From positions 1 to 8,325 of the forward strand of contig PLRZ01000643.1 of NCBI GenBank assembly GCA_003164075.1: DNA of 8,325 nt, given 5' to 3'. The position numbers and the translations under genes were made by a program. Position 1 is the stretch's first letter. Each line of letters opens with the position of its first letter. Origin of the DNA: Bryobacterales bacterium (GTDB lineage Bacteria > Acidobacteriota > Terriglobia > Bryobacterales > Bryobacteraceae). The notes under the pieces are model-generated. The model saw nothing but the letters and a program-made list of their open reading frames with translations, had not been told where the DNA came from and did not search any database. Shown one piece after another: positions 1 to 6,146 of this stretch.

Positions 1-648
1 ACGCGAGCAACGATTGCGCAGTTCGAGCGTGCCCTCGGCTTTATGGATGAGGCTTTCCAGGCGGACGTCGCGGTCGAAGCCGCGCTTGTCCCAGGGTGCG
101 TTGAAATCGCGCCACTCGGCCAACGACCAGGCGGCGAGGCGCAACGCGTCGAGCGGCTCCGCGCCATCGCGCTCCTCCCGCCACGAAAGGCGAGCGAGGG
201 CTCGAACCAGCGCCGGCGAGGGCGACGCGAGGCGATGCTCGATCCAACGCCGGAAGACGCCGCCGAAGACGCGCAGGGCGTCGGGTTGCGCGAGCTCCTG
301 AAATACCGGGTCGACGCCGGCTTCCACGGGACGGCGGCGGAGCAATTGCGCGCAGAAAGCGTGGATGGTGCCGATAAAGGCGCGGTCGAGGGAGCGCGCC
401 GCGTCGGCCAGGCGTGCGCGGATATGCGGATCGAGTTCGGCGGCGCGGCGCTGCTCGAGTTGGTGGCGGACGCGGAGCTTCATGTTGCCGGCGGCGGCGT
501 GAGTGAATGTGACGGCCACGATAGTCTCCACCGCGGTTCCGGCGGCGATGGCTTCGACGATGCGGTTTACCAGCGCGGTGGTCTTGCCGGTGCCGGCGGA
601 AGCTTCCACTACCCAGCTCTGGTCGAGGGCCGCGCGGGTTACGGGCAT
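1..648 (-). CDS. UvrD/RecB-type helicase, AddA-like subunit (N-terminal part, truncated by window edge)
   Basis: The 216 visible residues are the start of a superfamily 1A DNA helicase. Residues 16-24 (ASAGTGKTT) are the Walker A motif, with Lys22 contacting ATP phosphate. Residues 46-56 (VTFTHAAAGNM) match UvrD motif Ia, and residues 93-102 (GTIHAFCAQL) match the GT.HAFC block of UvrD, RecB and AddA proteins. The ATG at 648-646 is preceded by AAGGAG (657-662) at 8-nt spacing, which fixes the start. The gene lies downstream of, and on the same strand as, a PD-(D/E)XK nuclease gene of AddB type. An AddA-like partner that unwinds DNA at double-strand breaks for recombination is therefore the best reading. 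The C-terminal half, where AddA carries its own nuclease domain, lies outside the window, so a plain UvrD helicase cannot be excluded. The frame is open to base 1. Confidence 0.88.
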   Translation of the reverse strand, partial: MPVTRAALDQSWVVEASAGTGKTTALVNRIVEAIAAGTAVETIVAVTFTHAAAGNMKLRVRHQLEQRRAAELDPHIRARLADAARSLDRAFIGTIHAFCAQLLRRRPVEAGVDPVFQELAQPDALRVFGGVFRRWIEHRLASPSPALVRALARLSWREERDGAEPLDALRLAAWSLAEWRDFNAPWDKRGFDRDVRLESLIHKAEGTLELRNRCSR

Positions 649-656
649 GGGTGGGG

Positions 657-662
657 CTCCTT
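657..662 (-). promoter_or_regulatory. Shine-Dalgarno site of the addA-like gene
   Basis: AAGGAG read on the minus strand, 8 nt before the ATG at 648. It decides the start codon and shows that the helicase has its own ribosome binding site, although it probably shares a transcript with the upstream nuclease gene. Confidence 0.75.
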
Positions 663-729
663 GGGCACGTGGGGCAGGCGGGGCCGTGGGGCTGGATTTG
701 CAGAGCCCGGTGGGGTGTCCGCTCCCTTG

Positions 730-806
730 CGGTCGCGGCTCGGTAAGATACGGTCGCGGCTCGGTAAGATACGGTCGCGGCTCGGTAAGATACGGTCGCG
801 GCTCGG
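730..806. repeat. Tandem repeat, 21-bp unit, about 3.7 copies
   Basis: Three identical 21-bp units occupy 730-750, 751-771 and 772-792, and a fourth matches over 14 bp (793-806) before diverging. Each unit starts CGGTCGCGGCTCGG and ends TAAGATA. The array fills most of the gap between the two helicase/nuclease genes. It directly follows GCTCCCTTG (721-729), so 721-741 reads like one arm of the palindromic repeat at 3871-3937. The copies are identical, which points to recent slippage expansion. The unit length is a multiple of three, so antisense frames read straight through it, but no gene is supported here. Confidence 0.95.
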
Positions 807-817
807 AATGAGGGTAC

Positions 818-3757
818 CTATCGCCATGTGCGCAGCTCCTTCAGCGCCTTCAACTCGGGCGCCGATTTTTCGCCAACGCGCTCCTCTTCATAAGGACCGC
901 AGACCGGCAGATATTCGCACCGTTTGCAGCCGTCTTTGCGCGGCGCGGCCGGCAGAAAGCCATTGCGCATGGCCTCGTCGATCAGGCGGAGTACCTGCAA
1001 AGCGCGCTGGCGTGCCCAAGCATTGAGCGGCACGTCGACCGTGGCGTAGTTCTGCGCGATGGTGGAATAGTAGAGCCGTCCGAAGGCGACCGGCTCGCCG
1101 AGAATCTTTTCGGCGGCCAGCGAATAGAGCGCCGGTTGCAGCACTTCGCCCCCACCTACCAATTCGGGCCGCGGGTCGGGCACGCGGCCGGTCTTGTGAT
1201 CCACCACGCGCAACACGCCGCTGGCATGGCGCTCCACCAGGTCGATCGATCCCTGCAGGCGGAAGCCGCCCTCGATCTCCACCGGGTCTTTGCGACTGCG
1301 CGGGTCGCGGCCAGCGGGATCGCGCAGGCCGAAGCTGAGCTCGGAATACTGCGGAGTCCAGTCCGGCTCGAGCGCCGCTCTTTGTTGCAGCCAGCCACGC
1401 AGGTCGGCGCGGATGGCCTGGATCTCCGCGTGCCAGATCTGCGGAATGGCGGGCGCCAGATCGGCCTCAAAGCGCTGGGCCACCTGCGCCAGAACGGCGT
1501 CGAGCCGCTCGAGCGGATCGGCCCCGCGAAGCAGCTCGAATTGCACCGCATGGTAGAGTTCGCCGCGCGTGGCCGGGTCCATGCGCTGGATCCCCACCGG
1601 CGCTTCGGCGGCGCGCAGTCCGTGAATGCCGCGCAGAGCGAAGCGATAGGGGCAGCGCGCGTACTGCTGGATCGCCGAGGGCGACCAGGGGCGCTGCGAC
1701 ATCAGGTAGGGCGTGAGTGCATCGCTGCCGATCTCCTCTACAATCAGGCCGTCGGCCGCTTTCCATGCCTTGTGCCAACGGGCCCAGCGGGCGCGCAGAG
1801 ATTCCACGGAGCGGCCGGGCAGACTCTTCAAATATTGGCCGGACCCGGGCGCGAGCGGGGCCAGCGTGGCGAGATCGAACTCGGCATCGTCGATGGCAGC
1901 GGCGGCATCGGGCGGCGCGGGCCATCCGATGCGCGTCTCGGTACCGGATCGCGCGCGCGATTCAAACTCGCGCACGCCCATTTCACGGCCGCCGGCAGCG
2001 CGATGCGCCTCGAAGGCATAGTAAGACGGCACACGCTCGCGCCCGGTGAGCAGATCCAGGCGCGAGAACGAAAGGTACAGGCGCTCGGAAGCGCAGGCCA
2101 CGGCGACGCCCAACAGTTCGGTATCTTCGGCGCGCAGTTCGATTCCCAACTCGCGCCGCTGGGCTTCGAGCAGGAGCGGGTCTTCCGCCGGCGGCCGCGG
2201 GAACAGCCCTTCATTCACGCCGGGGACGAACGCGCGGCGAAACGCCATCCCGCGCGCCTCTTCCACGGAGCCCAGCCAGACCTTGCCGAATCGCGATTCC
2301 CTGGGCGCCGCCGTTAGCGAATTCAGCCGCGGACTCAATACCAGCAGGACTTCGCTCAACGACACCGGCCCGATCTCCGACATTGGCTCCAACTCTTCCA
2401 GCAGTTGGATCACGCTCTCGGGCTCGCGTAGAGCGAATTCGGCCAGTTCGGTGAGCGCCGCGATCCATTCGCCCCACAGGGCACGCACCGGCAGCGCCGC
2501 CAACCGCGTGATCGCAGGCAATGCCAGACGCGTGAGATTCTCCACAGCGGCGATGCGGAGCGCCAGGCGCTCGCGCGCCTCGGCATCCTCTTCCGCGGCG
2601 TGGCGCCGATGGAACTCCTCGCGCAGGCCGGCGAGGCGCGTCTCCCAGCGCGAGAGCCCGCCGATCACGGCGGCGTCCACGAGCAACTGCTCCCACAGCG
2701 CAGGCGTGGCCGGCTCTTCCTCTTCGGGCATTTGTCCCAACGAGAGATACTCGGCGAATCGCGACGCGGAAAGGCCTTCGTCGGCGCAGTGCAGCAGAGC
2801 CAGAAGACTGCGCCCGGCCACATCGGGCCGCCGCGCGCCGAGGGTGCACGACGCGGGAATTCCGGCGCGGCGCAGAGCTTCCAGAATGAGCGGCTGATGG
2901 CGCTCCGGAGAACGCAGCAGGATAGCGATCTGGTCGAAGGGCACGCCTTCCGCGGCCGCCGCGTGGATGGCGCGGGCGATCTCCACGCACTCCAGCGCTT
3001 CGCCGGAGGTGGAAAGGATGACCACGCTGCCGTCTTCTTCGCGCACCGGCACGGCGTCGCCCGAGAAGAGATAGCGCTGCAACGATTCCAGCGAACTCGC
3101 GGGCTCGGCGCTATCCGGGGCGATGCGCAAATCGAGCGCGATGCGCGCCGCGCCCATCACGGAGGCGAGCAATTCGCGCTCCAAGCGGCTGCGCGGAGCG
3201 AGATCGAGCGCCACCACGGCCGTCTGGCGCAGACTGTTATAGGCGGCGGAGAAAGCGTCGCGGGCCAGGTGGACGCGCGCGGCGTGGTCGGCAAACCGGC
3301 GCTCGGAAAGCTCGCGCGTGTAGGCCTCCAGCAGGCGCGCGAGGTCGGGCCCCGATTCGCCGCAAGCGCGCAGACGCTCGGGGTCCACGGCGTTGAGACG
3401 GAGTTCTTCGAAAGTCGCGGTGAGCGCCCGCGGGAAGCCGGGAAAGCCGGCGACCGGCCGCAAGTAAGTGAGATCTCCCCGCTGGAGCGCCGTGACGCGC
3501 GCGGCCAGCGCTTCACGCACGAATCGACCGACCGGCACGAGTCCGCGGCGATTCAACTCCCCGGCGGACAGTTCCAGCACGAATTCTCGAAACGCCAGGC
3601 GGCGGACGCCCATCAGGGCGGTGGCGCAGGCTTCGAGCGCCACTTCGTTGGCCGCCGCGCGCACGGGCGCCAGCACCAGGACGGGGCCCGCGGCGGCGAA
3701 CCGCGAGACGAATTCCAGCGCACGGCGTCGCAGTTGAGAGTAGGAGTTCAGATACAC
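818..3757 (-). CDS. PD-(D/E)XK nuclease / inactivated helicase, AddB-like subunit
   Basis: This 979-residue protein has the AddB/RecB-nuclease plan. The N-terminus (near residues 25-38, VLVLAPVRAAANE) sits where a Walker A motif would be, but has no GKT. Residues 503-525 (EARGM to NEGLFP) and 559-578 (ERLYLSFSRLD to VPS) resemble UvrD motifs V and VI. The C-terminal nuclease domain shows SPSAIQQYARCPYRF (Cys702), GELYH (His736), GSID (Asp839), VVDHKTG (Asp853, Lys855) and LQPALY (Gln874). A closing CxxCx5C (Cys944, 947, 953) with Cys702 forms the four-cysteine set that binds a 4Fe-4S cluster in AddB-type nucleases. It should cut DNA during double-strand-break resection with the helicase downstream. 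The GTG at 3757-3755 was chosen because the frame further upstream is the shadow of a receiver-domain fragment in another frame. No Shine-Dalgarno is evident; a GTG at 3769 is an alternative. The stop is TAG at 820-818. Confidence 0.85.
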   Translation of the reverse strand: MYLNSYSQLRRRALEFVSRFAAAGPVLVLAPVRAAANEVALEACATALMGVRRLAFREFVLELSAGELNRRGLVPVGRFVREALAARVTALQRGDLTYLRPVAGFPGFPRALTATFEELRLNAVDPERLRACGESGPDLARLLEAYTRELSERRFADHAARVHLARDAFSAAYNSLRQTAVVALDLAPRSRLERELLASVMGAARIALDLRIAPDSAEPASSLESLQRYLFSGDAVPVREEDGSVVILSTSGEALECVEIARAIHAAAAEGVPFDQIAILLRSPERHQPLILEALRRAGIPASCTLGARRPDVAGRSLLALLHCADEGLSASRFAEYLSLGQMPEEEEPATPALWEQLLVDAAVIGGLSRWETRLAGLREEFHRRHAAEEDAEARERLALRIAAVENLTRLALPAITRLAALPVRALWGEWIAALTELAEFALREPESVIQLLEELEPMSEIGPVSLSEVLLVLSPRLNSLTAAPRESRFGKVWLGSVEEARGMAFRRAFVPGVNEGLFPRPPAEDPLLLEAQRRELGIELRAEDTELLGVAVACASERLYLSFSRLDLLTGRERVPSYYAFEAHRAAGGREMGVREFESRARSGTETRIGWPAPPDAAAAIDDAEFDLATLAPLAPGSGQYLKSLPGRSVESLRARWARWHKAWKAADGLIVEEIGSDALTPYLMSQRPWSPSAIQQYARCPYRFALRGIHGLRAAEAPVGIQRMDPATRGELYHAVQFELLRGADPLERLDAVLAQVAQRFEADLAPAIPQIWHAEIQAIRADLRGWLQQRAALEPDWTPQYSELSFGLRDPAGRDPRSRKDPVEIEGGFRLQGSIDLVERHASGVLRVVDHKTGRVPDPRPELVGGGEVLQPALYSLAAEKILGEPVAFGRLYYSTIAQNYATVDVPLNAWARQRALQVLRLIDEAMRNGFLPAAPRKDGCKRCEYLPVCGPYEEERVGEKSAPELKALKELRTWR

Positions 3758-3761
3758 ACAG

Positions 3762-3878
3762 TTAAACACGGAAGCGTTTGAGAATGGAACCGATTTCGTC
3801 CACGCGAATCGGCTTGGTGATGAAAGCGCCCATGCCCGCCGCTTCACAGGCCGTGCGCGTCTCATCCAGAACGCTTAC
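3762..3878 (-). pseudogene. C-terminal remnant of a response-regulator receiver domain
   Basis: On the minus strand 3878-3765 encodes about 38 residues that include SVLDETRTACEAAGMGAFI, then TKPIRVDEIGSILKRFRV, followed by TAA at 3764-3762. This matches the end of a CheY-like receiver domain: the stretch leading to EAGM, then the conserved Lys in TKPI (codon 3815-3813), then the last helix. The phospho-acceptor Asp and the first two thirds of the domain are missing. Homology stops at about 3871, exactly where an imperfect palindrome starts. The remnant has no start codon or upstream body and is taken as dead. Its TAA is only 4 nt upstream of the GTG of the AddB-like gene, so the intact gene may once have been translationally coupled to that gene. 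Confidence 0.65.
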
Positions 3879-3937
3879 GGTCGCGGCTCTGAACGCGCAT
3901 CGGAGCCGGGCCCAAAGGGCACCCCGTAAGGGAGCGT
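3871..3937. repeat. Imperfect palindromic (REP/MITE-like) element
   Basis: The ends are inverted: ACGCT-TACGG at 3871-3880 pairs with CCGTAAGGGAGCGT at 3924-3937, the left end lacking CCCT. An inner pair, CGGCTC (3884-3889) and GAGCCG (3903-3908), continues the stem. The left arm TACGGTCGCGGCTC also occurs at 791-804, and AAGGGAGCGT recurs at 7260-7269 and 7326-7335. It carries no coding capacity. It truncates the receiver-domain fragment on its left. Confidence 0.7.
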
Positions 3938-4113
3938 CAGGCAAGCTTATTATCCGCCATGGTGAGTCATTTATCCTCCGGGCGTCGCTACCCATATATG
4001 AGGCGCAAATGGCTGCTCGACACCCTCGGAGGTCTGCCGGACTGCCTGCTCCTCACATCAGGGGCTGCACGCAGCATCCGCGGCCCCTACAAAAGGTGAA
4101 GGAGAAACATGCC
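3938..4113. other. Intergenic region upstream of the secreted-protein gene
   Basis: No gene is supported in these 176 bp. On the minus strand there is a GGAGG (3979-3975) closely followed by ATG at 3970, but that frame stops after six codons. A second ATG at 3960 stops after seven codons, at a TGA touching the palindrome. These may be the leader of a gene lost to the palindrome. On the plus strand AGGGGC (4060-4065) and GCCCCT (4083-4088) could pair in the leader of the next gene. No confident promoter could be assigned. Confidence 0.45.
4099..4104 (+). promoter_or_regulatory. Shine-Dalgarno site of the small secreted-protein gene
   Basis: AAGGAG lies 9 nt before the ATG at 4114. An overlapping ATG at 4109 is closer but hits TGA after two codons, so the ribosome is expected to start at 4114; the adjacent ATG at 4117 is the other possibility. 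Confidence 0.75.
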
Positions 4114-4488
4114 ATGATGAAATCCGTACTTGTCGCTTTGATGTCGCTCACTCTTGCCGTGCCGGCATTTAGCAAAACCCACAAGGAGACGTATCCGGTT
4201 CCTTGCAGCGACCTGTGGGCCGCGGTCAAGGACACGCTCCGGAACTCGGGGAACTACGGCATCATCTCGACGGACAACGCCGAGATGACCGCTTCCTACA
4301 ATATTCTCGGGGCCATCCGCAAGCGAACCAACTCCGTGGTACTGAATACTCAGGGGTCCGGCTGCGAGCTGCAAATTCAGTCGAACTACAGCGGAATCGC
4401 GCACGACGACGCGGGCGATTTCAAGAAGCGCGTGGACGAATCGCTGGCCAAGCTGAAAGCTGCGCCGCCGGCCGACACAAAGAAGTGA
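4114..4488 (+). CDS. Small secreted protein of unknown function
   Basis: The protein has 124 residues. Residues 1-20 form a Sec-type signal peptide: basic MMK, a hydrophobic core VLVALMSLTLAVPA, and a likely cut after AFS (Ala18-x-Ser20). The mature part is about 104 residues, starts KTHKETYPVP and has two cysteines (Cys31 and Cys84) that could form a disulfide in the periplasm. It ends in a charged helix-like stretch (DFKKRVDESLAKLKAAPP). I do not recognise the family. There is no lipobox, as no cysteine follows the cleavage site. The start is supported by the AAGGAG at 4099. It is the only convincing plus-strand gene here and converges on cbiO; a perfect inverted repeat begins 5 nt after its TGA and could end its transcript. 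Confidence 0.75.
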   Translation: MMKSVLVALMSLTLAVPAFSKTHKETYPVPCSDLWAAVKDTLRNSGNYGIISTDNAEMTASYNILGAIRKRTNSVVLNTQGSGCELQIQSNYSGIAHDDAGDFKKRVDESLAKLKAAPPADTKK

Positions 4489-4493
4489 TTCCG

Positions 4494-4587
4494 GGGCTAT
4501 TTCGGGGACAGGCTACATAACCTCGAAACTCCGCTCCGCTCACCGATTTGTATTTCGAGGTTATGTAGCCTGTCCCCGAAATAGCCC
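4494..4587. repeat. Perfect 35-bp inverted repeat (REP/MITE-like), also a possible bidirectional terminator
   Basis: The left arm is 4494-4528 and the right arm 4553-4587. All 35 positions pair, and the 24-nt loop is 4529-4552. The arms begin GGGCTATTTCGGGGACAGG on either strand. The element lies between two convergent genes, starting 5 nt after the secreted-protein stop and covering the last nine codons (stop included) of cbiO. The stem is far longer than a normal terminator and has no T-tract, so a mobile origin is likely. From memory, GGGGACAGGC-type motifs are common in repeats tied to REP-associated tyrosine (IS200-like) transposases, but no transposase is present and this link was not tested. 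Confidence 0.97.
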
Positions 4588-5325
4588 GTGGCGGTGGGCG
4601 TGGATCAGGTTGGTGCGGCGCAGCAGGCCGGTATTTACTAAGATGTCGGCGGGACGGCCCTCGGCCACTAACTTGCCGCCGTCCAGGACATAACACCGGT
4701 CGGCGATATCTTCCAAGTGGCCGAGGTCGTGCGTGGCGGTGATTACGGATTTCGAGCCGCCGCCCCATTCCACCATCAGGTCGATGACCTCGCTCTGGCT
4801 GCGTGGGTCGAGCGCGGCGGTGGGCTCATCGAGCAAGAGCACCGCCGGATCGAGAACCAGCACACTGGCCAGCGCGACGCGCTTCTTTTCGCCGCCCGAC
4901 AAGCGCTGCGGGATGCGATTCTTCAGATGGCCGATCCGCAGACGGTCGAGGATTTCGCCCACGCGGTCGCGGATCTCATTCTTCGGCCAGCGAAGCTGCA
5001 ACGGGCCGAATGCCACTTCGTCAAACACCGTGGGATTGAAGAGTTGCACGTCGGGGTTCTGGAAGACCATGCCGACGGTGCGTCGAAAAGGCAAGGCGAA
5101 AGCGTCGTCCAGCAGGTGGTCCTCGCAGAGTTCTTCGCCGCGAAACAAGATGGCGCCGGATTGCCCGAAAATCAGCCCGTCGAGCAGGCGCAGGAGCGTC
5201 GATTTGCCAGACCCGTTGGCGCCCAGCAGTACCCCGCGGCTTCCCTCCGCAATGGCGAGGCTGAGATCGTCCACCGCGGTGACGCCTTCGTATCGGTAGG
5301 TGAGGCGGTCCAGTTCGAATAGCAT
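4561..5325 (-). CDS. cbiO: ATPase subunit of ECF-type cobalt/nickel transporter CbiMNQO
   Basis: This 254-residue ABC ATPase powers metal uptake at the inner face of the membrane by binding the coupling helices of CbiQ. Its motifs are Walker A GANGSGKST (35-43, Lys41), the Q-loop VFQNPDVQLF with Gln89, the signature LSGGEKKRVA (142-151), Walker B VLLLDEP (162-168, catalytic Glu167), the D-loop ALD and the H-loop His199. The pattern Q-N-P-D-x-Q-L-F is typical of EcfA/CbiO. The ATG at 5325 overlaps the cbiQ stop by one base (TAATG), implying translational coupling. After the short His-rich tail HAHRH (242-246), residues 247-254 (GLFRGQAT) and the TAA are encoded entirely by the right arm of the inverted repeat, so the original C-terminus seems to have been replaced. 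The catalytic core is intact. Confidence 0.95.
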   Translation of the reverse strand: MLFELDRLTYRYEGVTAVDDLSLAIAEGSRGVLLGANGSGKSTLLRLLDGLIFGQSGAILFRGEELCEDHLLDDAFALPFRRTVGMVFQNPDVQLFNPTVFDEVAFGPLQLRWPKNEIRDRVGEILDRLRIGHLKNRIPQRLSGGEKKRVALASVLVLDPAVLLLDEPTAALDPRSQSEVIDLMVEWGGGSKSVITATHDLGHLEDIADRCYVLDGGKLVAEGRPADILVNTGLLRRTNLIHAHRHGLFRGQAT

Positions 5326-6146
5326 TATCGCCCCAGCAGAATGGAGACGGCCGCGACGGTCGCGAAGGCTCCCAAGGCAAACCAATCGAGCGGCCGCATC
5401 CGGAAATCGTCGAGCAGATACACCTCGCCGCGGAAGCCGCGCGCTTGCATGGCCAGGTAGACTTCGCCGCTCATGTGGAGGGTCTTGTGGAGCAGCACTC
5501 CGGAACTGGAGACCGCCAGGCGGCGGCTTTCGGCGGGTGTCATGCGGTTCACGGTGCGGCTCTGGCGCGATTCGAACATCTCGTGGGCGGTCTCCAGCAT
5601 CAGCAGAATGTAGCGACACGTCATCCCGAGGATCACGACAAACACCACCGGAACGCGGAAAATGCGCAGCGCTTTCAGGATGTGCGTCCACGGCGTGGTG
5701 TACGCCAGAACCAGCATCAGAGTAGTCGCGGTCCCGGTCCGCAGCATCAGGAAACTGGCCGTCCGCAGGCCCTGCAGCGTGATGGGCATGCCGTGGAACG
5801 GAGTTCCGGGCGTGAGGAAGAGCGCCGGCACGGCGATGACGCCGCTGAAGATCAGGGCGCCGAGCCAGGCGCGGCTGGCCAGCACGCCGATGGGAATGGC
5901 GGATACCGCGGCCAGCACGATGGCGAGCATCAGGACCGCGGCGATCAACCAAAGCTTGGCCGCCAGCGCCACCGAGACGATCAGAGCCAGGATTCCCGCG
6001 ACTTTCACCCTGGGATCGAGCCGCTGCAGCACGCCGGTGCGCGAGGCGGAGGCTTCCGCGTAGATGGCCCGCTCCATGGCGGAGCGCAGTCCTTCGAGGG
6101 TGTGTTCGATAAATCCGCCGCGGCGGCGGGGATGAATGTCGCTCAT
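5325..6146 (-). CDS. cbiQ: Transmembrane coupling subunit of ECF-type cobalt/nickel transporter (EcfT family)
   Basis: The protein has 273 residues and is the membrane scaffold that links the metal-binding CbiM to the ATPase CbiO. After a charged N-terminus, the family motif LDPRVK occurs at 43-48. Hydrophobic segments lie near 49-63, 66-88, 95-111, 130-149 and 165-184, with a final one near 254-271. The two cytoplasmic coupling motifs are seen as the Arg-rich ESRQSRT region (192-198) and AMQARGF (232-238), the canonical A-R-G site that docks on CbiO. The ATG at 6146 overlaps the cbiM TGA in an ATGA, and the gene's own TAA overlaps the cbiO start, so all three are translated as one unit. A longer reading upstream to 6659 only shadows cbiM in another frame. 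Confidence 0.93.
   Translation of the reverse strand: MSDIHPRRRGGFIEHTLEGLRSAMERAIYAEASASRTGVLQRLDPRVKVAGILALIVSVALAAKLWLIAAVLMLAIVLAAVSAIPIGVLASRAWLGALIFSGVIAVPALFLTPGTPFHGMPITLQGLRTASFLMLRTGTATTLMLVLAYTTPWTHILKALRIFRVPVVFVVILGMTCRYILLMLETAHEMFESRQSRTVNRMTPAESRRLAVSSSGVLLHKTLHMSGEVYLAMQARGFRGEVYLLDDFRMRPLDWFALGAFATVAAVSILLGR

Noticed and set aside
730..806. CRISPR array
   Set aside because: The units are contiguous with no spacers, and no cas gene is nearby; this is a simple tandem repeat.
43..1026. Plus-strand open frame of 327 codons
   Set aside because: It is antisense to two well-supported genes and runs through the tandem repeat (repeated RSRLGKI). Composition is typical of a GC-rich shadow frame.
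1136..3781. Long plus-strand open frames (1136-2317, 2046-2897, 2600-3781)
   Set aside because: They lie antisense to the AddB-like gene, show no domain motifs and are rich in Arg, Gly and Ala as expected of reverse frames.
3758..3865. N-terminal extension of the AddB-like protein to an ATG at 3865
   Set aside because: These 36 codons are the shadow of the receiver-domain remnant read in another frame; family homology begins after the GTG at 3757.
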